Assembly (NCBI GenBank): GCA_900321915.1
Contig: ONXW01000206.1
Location: 1-17,830, forward strand
Origin: an uncultured Eubacteriales bacterium
GTDB lineage: Bacteria; Bacillota; Clostridia; Lachnospirales; Lachnospiraceae
Direction of reading: 5' to 3'
DNA length: 17,830 nt
This document shows positions 12,894 through 17,830 of this stretch, piece after piece (within the stretch, counting starts at the first letter, position 1; each line of letters opens with the position of its first letter). The notes under the pieces were generated by a model. The model was not told the origin of the DNA and did no database searches. It saw nothing but the letters and a program-made list of their open reading frames with translations. Both the position numbers and the translations under genes were made by a program.

Positions 12894-14294
12894 ATGAAGG
12901 CGAAAGAACTGCAGAAGCAGCTGACATTTGAGTACAGTGACTTTACGGAAAACCATGCCGCGGAGACGGAGAAGGCCTGCGCGTTCGCGGAGGGGTATAA
13001 GGCATTCCTGGCGAAGGCAAAGACAGAGAGGGAGTTTCACGCCGCGGCGACGGAGCTTCTTAATGAGGCCGGCTACCGGCCCTTCGAGCCGGGAAAGAAG
13101 TACCGTTCCGGCGACAAGGTCTTTTTCAACAACCGCGACAAGGCCCTGATCATGACTACCTTCGGCAGAAGGCCGATCTCTGACGGCCTGCGGATGAATG
13201 CCGCCCACATCGATTCCCCGAGGCTGGATCTCAAGCCCATGCCCCTTTTCGAGAAGGATGGCCTGGCTTACTTTAAGCCCCACTATTACGGCGGTATCCG
13301 CAAGTACCAGTGGGCGACCATCCCGCTGGCCATGCACGGCGTCATCATCAGGGAAGACGGTGAGACCGTGCAGGTTTCCGTCGGGGAGAAAGCAGGCGAA
13401 CCGCAGTTTGTCATTTCTGACCTTCTCCCGCACCTGAGCGCGAAGCAGGATGACCGGAAGCTGAAAGAAGGCCTGCGGGCGGAAGAGCTGAATATTATCA
13501 TCGGCAGCATCCCCTTCCGGGAGGACGGGGAGGAAGATGACAGCAGCGTCAGGGAAGCTGTAAAGCTCCGTGCCCTGCAGCTCTTAAACGAGCAGTTCGG
13601 CATTACCGAAAAAGATTTCCTGCGGGCGGAGATAGAGTTTGTGCCCGCGGTGCAGCCCGTAGATATCGGCTTTGACCGGGGCCTGGTCGCGGCCTACGGG
13701 CAGGATGACCGGGTGTGCGCCTACACCGCCCTGATGGCGGAGCTGGAGACAGGGGAACCGGAATACACCACTGTGACGGTGCTGGCGGACAAGGAGGAGA
13801 TCGGCTCCTACGGAAATACGGGCCTGAGCTCCGAATTCCTCCTTCACTATGTGGAAGATCTCGCGGAAGCGGAGGGGGCGAACGTCCGGACGGTCCTTCG
13901 GAACTCCATCTGCCTCTCCTCCGATGTCAGCGCGGCTTATGACCCGACCTTCCCGGAACCGTTTGAGAAGAACAACAGCCCCTTCCTCGGAAAGGGCGTT
14001 GCCATCGTGAAATATACCGGCGCCAGGGGAAAGTCCGGAAGCAACGATGCCAGCGCGGAGCTGATGGGAAAAATCATTTCCATCATGGATAAGGCCGGCG
14101 TCTGCTGGCAGACGGGTGAGCTCGGCGCGGTTGACGCGGGGGGCGGCGGAACGGTGGCCCTCTACGTTGCCGGCAGGGACGTCAATGTCGTCGATATCGG
14201 CGTGCCGGTGATGAGCATGCATTCCCCCTTTGAGGTAACCTCCAAATTTGACGTCTACAGCGCCTACCGGGCGTATAAGGCTTTCTACGAATAA
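12894..14294 (+). CDS. M18-family zinc aminopeptidase
   Basis: Removes N-terminal residues from peptides in the cytoplasm, usually as a dodecameric two-metal enzyme. The 466-residue protein is full length. Likely metal ligands and catalytic residues are His105 in AAHIDSPRLD, Asp272 in the GQDDRV stretch, Glu301-Glu302 in ADKEEIGSYG, Asp344 in LSSDVSAAYDP, and His443 in MSMHSPFE. The order and spacing are as in M18 (aspartyl aminopeptidase/ApeA-type) enzymes. The PAVQPVDIGFDRGLVAAYGQDDR stretch (in part) and KSGSNDASAE are also typical. It may recycle peptides to free amino acids, which would fit a peptide- and glutamate-using lifestyle, but no specificity can be read from the sequence. An AGGAAGG site precedes the start; it lies 22 bases after dtd. 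Confidence 0.95.
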   Translation: MKAKELQKQLTFEYSDFTENHAAETEKACAFAEGYKAFLAKAKTEREFHAAATELLNEAGYRPFEPGKKYRSGDKVFFNNRDKALIMTTFGRRPISDGLRMNAAHIDSPRLDLKPMPLFEKDGLAYFKPHYYGGIRKYQWATIPLAMHGVIIREDGETVQVSVGEKAGEPQFVISDLLPHLSAKQDDRKLKEGLRAEELNIIIGSIPFREDGEEDDSSVREAVKLRALQLLNEQFGITEKDFLRAEIEFVPAVQPVDIGFDRGLVAAYGQDDRVCAYTALMAELETGEPEYTTVTVLADKEEIGSYGNTGLSSEFLLHYVEDLAEAEGANVRTVLRNSICLSSDVSAAYDPTFPEPFEKNNSPFLGKGVAIVKYTGARGKSGSNDASAELMGKIISIMDKAGVCWQTGELGAVDAGGGGTVALYVAGRDVNVVDIGVPVMSMHSPFEVTSKFDVYSAYRAYKAFYE

Positions 14295-14306
14295 TGCAGG
14301 TGAAAA

Positions 14307-15497
14307 ATGATTAAGAATAGTCTGAAGACCCTCCTTGCCTCCTCCCTTCTTGCGGCGTCCATTTTCGCCGCGGGCTGCGCGAACGGGGCTCCTGCGGAAA
14401 CTCCGGGGGAGACCGCGGCGCAGGCCGAAGAGGGGACAGCTTCCGCCGAAGATACGGAACCGGCGGCATTTCCCACAGAAGAAGAACACGAAGAAGACGA
14501 GGAGCCTGCCGTCTACGGCGACACAGCCAGCGTGACCCTCGGGGAGTACAAAAACCTCGCCGTAAACAGGGTGATGGCCGAGGTGACCGAGGAAGAGGTG
14601 GACAGCCAGATAGAGCAGGTGCTGAAGGCCCATCCGACCTTCACGGAGGTGGACCGGGCCGCGGCTTCGGGAGATACCGTCAATATCGACTTTGTCGGGA
14701 AAATAGGCGGGGAGGCCTTCGAGGGCGGAAGCTCGGAAGGGTATGACCTGGAGCTGGGAAGCGGCGCGTTCATCGCCGGCTTCGAGGACGGCGTCGCCGG
14801 CATGAAAAAGGGTGAGACGAAAGATATCGCCCTGAAATTTCCCGAAAACTACCAGCATGAGGATGTGGCGGGAAAGGACGTGGTATTTACCGTCACCCTG
14901 AACGCCGTCAAGGAGAAGGAGATCCCCAAGCTGACGGATGAATTTGTGAAGTCCATCGCGCCGGATGTCACGGACGCGCAGCAGTACCGGGACATCGTGA
15001 AAGCGCATCTTACGGAAACCCGGCAGAGCATCTATGACAGCACGAGGGACTCTGAGCTTTTGCAGCAGCTTCTGGAAAATGCCGACGTCGTCCTGACGAA
15101 GGCGGATGTGGATACGGAATACAATAAGCAGCTGGTGGAAATGAACAAGCAGGCAAAGAATTACGGCCTGGACATGGAAACCTACGCAGCTTACTCCGGG
15201 ATGACCATGGCCGAGTTCCAGGAAGAGCTCAGGCACAGCGCGGAGAACACCGTGGAGAGCCGGATGGTTCTCCTGGAGATCGCGAAACAGGAGAACATCG
15301 TCCTGACAGACGATGACCGGAAAGCCCTCGCCGAACAGTACGGTTATGAGACCGTGGAGGAGCTCCTGGAAGCCACCTCCGTTCCGGAGGAAGACTTCGA
15401 GGAGACGGCCCGCCTGAGAAAAGTGATGGATTTTGTCGTCGAACAGGCGGATGTCACCGAGGTGAAGGCATCCGAGGCGCAGAATACTGCCGGCTGA
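14307..15497 (+). CDS. Extracytoplasmic trigger-factor-like FKBP peptidyl-prolyl isomerase lipoprotein
   Basis: The 396-residue protein begins with a lipoprotein signal whose lipobox AAGC places the lipid-anchored Cys at 24. An acidic, low-complexity tether (about 27-68, rich in Glu, Ala and Thr) follows. Residues about 76-115 resemble the linker after the trigger-factor N-domain. An FKBP domain covers 122-207, with GDTVNIDFVGKIGGEAFEGG, LGSGAFIAGFEDGVAGMKKGE and a closing DVVFTVTLNAVKEKEIP. A helical trigger-factor C-terminal, chaperone-arm region fills about 208-385. The ribosome-binding N-terminal domain is absent and replaced by the lipoprotein signal. It therefore probably folds or isomerises proteins outside the membrane rather than nascent chains. 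Database tools may mislabel it as cytosolic trigger factor. Confidence 0.9.
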   Translation: MIKNSLKTLLASSLLAASIFAAGCANGAPAETPGETAAQAEEGTASAEDTEPAAFPTEEEHEEDEEPAVYGDTASVTLGEYKNLAVNRVMAEVTEEEVDSQIEQVLKAHPTFTEVDRAAASGDTVNIDFVGKIGGEAFEGGSSEGYDLELGSGAFIAGFEDGVAGMKKGETKDIALKFPENYQHEDVAGKDVVFTVTLNAVKEKEIPKLTDEFVKSIAPDVTDAQQYRDIVKAHLTETRQSIYDSTRDSELLQQLLENADVVLTKADVDTEYNKQLVEMNKQAKNYGLDMETYAAYSGMTMAEFQEELRHSAENTVESRMVLLEIAKQENIVLTDDDRKALAEQYGYETVEELLEATSVPEEDFEETARLRKVMDFVVEQADVTEVKASEAQNTAG

Positions 15498-15519
15498 GGC
15501 CGGACGGAACAGGTATGCG

Positions 15520-16788
15520 ATGAATAAGAAGATGGAAGTGGCCGGGCTCCCGCTGCCCCTGTATCTCGGGATCCTGGCCCTTACTTTTGCGGCAATGTAT
15601 ACGGGAAGCGTCCCCGGGGGCATGGTGGGCGGTTTCCTGGTGCTCCTTGTGGTGGGAGAAGGGCTCAATTTTGCGGGCAAAACCGTGCCGGTCATCCGGA
15701 CCTTCCTGGGGGGATCAGTCATCTGCATCCTCGGCGGTGCCGTGCTGACCGCTTCCGGAATCCTGCCGGAGGAGACTGTCCGGCTCATGGACGGCTTCGT
15801 CAATGAACAGGATTTCCTGGTCTTTTACATAGCGGCCCTGATCACGGGAAGCCTCTTTAATATTGACCGGGACCTGCTGATCCGCGCCTCCGTGAAAATA
15901 CTGCCCACGGCGCTTATCTCCATCGCGGCCGGCGTCCTGGTGACAGGCCTTTTGGGAATGACCTGCGGGAACACCTTCACGGAGGGCATTCTCTATATCG
16001 CGATCCCCATGACCAGCGGCGGCATGACCGCGGGAGCCGTACCGCTCTCCGCCATGTACGCGCAGGCGCTGGGGGCGGACGCGGGAGCTGTACTCACAAA
16101 GATTGCCCCGGCGACGGTCCTGGGCAATATCATGGCCATTATTTTCGGCGCCCTGGCAAATGCCCTCGGCAAAAAGTCGCCTTCCCTCTCCGGCGGCGGG
16201 AGGCTGGTCAATGACGGGAAACCCGTGCCGGAACGGCCGCCCATGAAGCCGACCTTCGCGAGTCTCGGGACAGGCCTCATCATGACGATGGCATTTTACT
16301 CCGTGAGCGCCCTCTGCCATCATTTTGTCCGCGTCATCCCCACCTATGCCTGGATGATCGTCCTCGTGGTGGCGGTAAAAAGCGCGGGGATTCTCAGCGA
16401 AGCGCTGGAAGACGCCGCGAGGGAGTGGGGGTATTTCGCCATTCACAGCATGACGGCCGCGGCGCTCACCGGCATCGGGATGACGCTGATCGACCTGAAT
16501 ACCATTCTGCACAACCTGACGCCCATGTATCTTGTCACCGTGACGGCAGGCGTGCTGGCCATCACCCTGACGGCCGGCTTTATCGGCTCGAAATTCATGG
16601 GGTTTTATCCCATAGAATCCGCCATCGCGGCCGGGATGTGCACCACCAATATGGGCGGGTCCGGCAACGTGGCTGTGCTCAGCAGCGCGGAGCGGATGGA
16701 ACTCCTCCCCTTCGCCCAGATCGTGCTTCGCTCCTGCGGGGCCCTGATGCTGACGCTCGGGGGGATCCTGATTCAGGTGCTGGGATAA
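15520..16788 (+). CDS. 2-hydroxycarboxylate transporter family (CitS/MleP-type) protein
   Basis: Membrane symporter or exchanger for citrate, malate, lactate or similar acids. The 422-residue length and about eleven hydrophobic segments fit the 2HCT family. Recognisable parts are TGSVPGGMVGGF near the N-terminus (28-39), the first re-entrant loop TSGGMTAGAVPLSAMY (165-180), the second NMGGSGNVAVLSSAERM (377-393), and Arg404 in QIVLRSCG, which corresponds by position to the carboxylate-binding arginine of CitS. The usual GGxG of the first loop reads GGMT here, and the usual GGSGD of the second reads GGSGN. Substrate preference may therefore differ from characterised members. It is the last gene of its unit, 22 bases after the isomerase, and a strong terminator follows. 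The substrate cannot be assigned. Confidence 0.9.
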   Translation: MNKKMEVAGLPLPLYLGILALTFAAMYTGSVPGGMVGGFLVLLVVGEGLNFAGKTVPVIRTFLGGSVICILGGAVLTASGILPEETVRLMDGFVNEQDFLVFYIAALITGSLFNIDRDLLIRASVKILPTALISIAAGVLVTGLLGMTCGNTFTEGILYIAIPMTSGGMTAGAVPLSAMYAQALGADAGAVLTKIAPATVLGNIMAIIFGALANALGKKSPSLSGGGRLVNDGKPVPERPPMKPTFASLGTGLIMTMAFYSVSALCHHFVRVIPTYAWMIVLVVAVKSAGILSEALEDAAREWGYFAIHSMTAAALTGIGMTLIDLNTILHNLTPMYLVTVTAGVLAITLTAGFIGSKFMGFYPIESAIAAGMCTTNMGGSGNVAVLSSAERMELLPFAQIVLRSCGALMLTLGGILIQVLG

Positions 16789-16801
16789 ACTGCATACGAT
16801 T

Positions 16802-16844
16802 AGAGGGATTTCTGCAAATTCATTGCGGAAATCCCTCTTTTTTT
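16802..16844 (+). terminator. Intrinsic terminator ending the five-gene unit
   Basis: AGAGGGATTTC pairs with GAAATCCCTCT (16802-16812 with 16828-16838). The stem continues through a wobble pair and GCAA/TTGC, about 16 pairs in all with a five-base loop. A T run to 16844 follows. Confidence 0.95.
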
Positions 16845-16852
16845 CAACATAA

Positions 16853-16882
16853 TTGGAAAATTCAGGGGAAATATGCTATAAT
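16853..16882 (+). promoter_or_regulatory. Promoter of the phosphoribosyltransferase-like gene
   Basis: TTGGAA (16853-16858) and TATAAT (16877-16882) are 18 bases apart, and the -10 box carries the extended TGC motif just before it (16874-16876). It starts nine bases after the preceding terminator. Confidence 0.75.
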
Positions 16883-16929
16883 TCTATATATCACCGAACT
16901 GCCGTATTGAAAGGAGAGGAGGGTCTTTT

Positions 16930-17568
16930 ATGGATGCAACCTACAGAAAAGTCGAGACAATAGGCGTAAAAGCGCCCCTGAAGATTCAGGGCGGGCACTT
17001 TGCCACAAGCCATTCCCATACCAACTATTATATCGACCTTACCACCATAAAGGCGAGGGCGAGTGAGGCACAGGATATCGCCAGCGCGCTGGTGCGGATG
17101 TATCTCTTCACCACAGTCGTCGATACCATTGTCTGCATGGAAGGAACAGAGGTCGTCGGCGCTTTCCTCTCGGAAGAACTGTCCAAGGGAGGATACCTGA
17201 ACACCAACGCGCATAAGACAATCTACGTGGTGCGCCCGGAGTTCAACAGCAACAGCCAGATTATCTTCCGTGACAATATCAAGCCCATGATTGCCGGCAA
17301 GAACGTCATGATCCTGATGGGCACCGTCGTAACCGGAAAATCCCTGAACAAGGCGATGGAATCCATTAATTACTACGGCGGGACCATCACGGGAATCTCC
17401 GCCATCTTCAGCACCGTCGAGGAAGTAAACGGCGTCCGCGTCAGCGCGGTTTACGGAAAGAAAGACGTGCCGGATTACGAGTATTACGATTATCACAACT
17501 GCGAGATGTGCAAGCGCGGTGAGAAGATCGACGCGCTGGTCAATGCGTACGGTATTTCCGTGATTTAG
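16930..17568 (+). CDS. Phosphoribosyltransferase-like protein with degenerate PRPP loop
   Basis: The 212-residue protein has the shape of a type I phosphoribosyltransferase and resembles clostridial proteins labelled orotate phosphoribosyltransferase. The segment VMILMGTVVTGKSL (126-139) occupies the place of the PRPP-binding motif, which normally reads like VLVVDDVxTTG. The two acidic residues that contact the ribose are replaced by Met130-Gly131, while the TGK phosphate loop remains. The early VVDTIVCMEGTEVVGAFLSEEL (63-84) resembles the IxGxxxxGxxLA region of PyrE. The C-terminus has a CEMC pair (191-194), as in the CPLC tail of some PyrE proteins. Loss of the acidic pair argues against normal catalysis; a PurR-like ligand-sensing role is possible. 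It is monocistronic, with an AGGAGGG site six bases before the start. The fold is likely; the function is not known. Confidence 0.75.
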   Translation: MDATYRKVETIGVKAPLKIQGGHFATSHSHTNYYIDLTTIKARASEAQDIASALVRMYLFTTVVDTIVCMEGTEVVGAFLSEELSKGGYLNTNAHKTIYVVRPEFNSNSQIIFRDNIKPMIAGKNVMILMGTVVTGKSLNKAMESINYYGGTITGISAIFSTVEEVNGVRVSAVYGKKDVPDYEYYDYHNCEMCKRGEKIDALVNAYGISVI

Positions 17569-17600
17569 CCTGAAAAAACAGGACAGGCCATAACGGCATA

Positions 17601-17640
17601 AAAGAGGCTTCCGCACCGGAACTGATGCGGAAGCCTCTTT
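17601..17640. terminator. Bidirectional terminator between convergent genes
   Basis: AAAGAGGCTTCCGCA (17601-17615) is perfectly complementary to TGCGGAAGCCTCTTT (17626-17640), giving 15 base pairs with a ten-base loop. Ts end the plus-strand arm and As begin it, so it can serve the gene ending at 17568 and the minus-strand gene ending at 17672. Confidence 0.93.
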
Positions 17641-17671
17641 CATGATTCTGTATTAAACTGCTTCGGGGAGG

Positions 17672-17830
17672 TTACTGAAGATTCAGGGCCTCTCTTACCT
17701 TTGCTGTGATGTAGATACCGATGTCGCGGGAAGCGTCAACGGACTGTGCGCCAAGGTGCGGGGAAACAAGGAAGTTGTCGCACTCGAACAGCGGGGAAGC
17801 GAAGGTGTCGTTTCCGGTAAGGCCGCCGCC
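17672..17830 (-). CDS. C-terminus of a D-2-hydroxyacid dehydrogenase (phosphoglycerate-dehydrogenase-like), N-terminus outside window
   Basis: On the minus strand 52 codons run from the window edge to a TAA complementary to 17672-17674. The translation contains ASPLFECDNFLVSPHLGAQ followed by SVDASRDIGIYITAKVREALN. This matches the end of the D-isomer-specific 2-hydroxyacid dehydrogenase family, where the conserved SPHxGA carries the catalytic histidine and the following helix closes the NAD-binding domain. Members include 3-phosphoglycerate dehydrogenase (SerA), D-lactate dehydrogenase and 2-hydroxyglutarate dehydrogenase, and the fragment cannot separate these. There is no C-terminal ACT domain, since the protein ends soon after this helix. 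It shares a terminator with the convergent phosphoribosyltransferase-like gene. Confidence 0.85.
   Translation of the reverse strand, partial: GGGLTGNDTFASPLFECDNFLVSPHLGAQSVDASRDIGIYITAKVREALNLQ

Noticed and set aside
15515..15523. Mini-frame ATG-CGA-TGA overlapping the 2HCT start
   Set aside because: Two codons ending within the real start could in principle aid re-initiation, but such short patterns are common by chance and it has no good ribosome binding site.
13584..15803. 739-codon minus-strand open frame
   Set aside because: It lies antisense to the M18 peptidase, trigger-factor-like and 2HCT genes, which have clear family motifs. Its own translation is low-complexity with no recognisable domain. 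Long antisense frames are expected in GC-biased codon usage.

Overview
The window looks like chromosomal DNA from a moderately GC-rich anaerobic Firmicute, most likely a Lachnospiraceae/Clostridia relative. The evidence is Shine-Dalgarno sites of the AGGAGG type, TTGnnn-17-TATAAT promoters, intrinsic terminators, and a glutamate dehydrogenase that closely resembles the Clostridium symbiosum enzyme as I remember it. I see no insertion sequence, phage gene, CRISPR array, tRNA or rRNA.

Layout. (1) 1-710, minus strand: a TraX-family membrane protein that runs off the left edge, divergent from the next unit. (2) 842-5060, plus strand: a four-gene unit of an orphan Dam-type DNA adenine methylase, tryptophanyl-tRNA synthetase, a membrane sensor kinase and a GlnL/YcbB-type response regulator. 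The last two overlap by ATGA, and an intrinsic terminator follows. (3) 5064-8260: a TAXI-type TRAP transporter made of a substrate-binding lipoprotein and a fused 4TM/12TM permease. Its promoter is preceded by a tandem direct repeat and a palindrome, and strong hairpins separate the two genes. (4) 8396-9586: the sodium/glutamate symporter GltS, with two back-to-back hairpins in its leader. (5) 9587-9954: a 368-base structured intergenic region with three hairpins, the gdh promoter and a leader stem-loop. (6) 9955-11313: glutamate dehydrogenase with strongly biased codon use and its own terminator. (7) 11404-16844: a five-gene unit of a triple-S1-domain protein, D-aminoacyl-tRNA deacylase, M18 aminopeptidase, a trigger-factor-like lipoprotein and a 2-hydroxycarboxylate transporter, ended by a terminator. 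(8) 16853-17568: a phosphoribosyltransferase-like protein with a degenerate PRPP loop. (9) 17672-17830, minus strand: the C-terminus of a D-2-hydroxyacid dehydrogenase, convergent with (8) across a bidirectional terminator.

The most coherent biology is in 2842-11313: a GlnK/GlnL-like two-component system, a TAXI-TRAP importer, GltS and an apparently NAD-type glutamate dehydrogenase lie in a row. I infer a glutamate/glutamine sensing, uptake and catabolism neighbourhood. The family calls are firm. The shared regulation and the TAXI substrate are inference. No clearly unprecedented system is visible. The best leads are the undescribed regulatory DNA upstream of the TAXI and gltS genes and the degenerate phosphoribosyltransferase.
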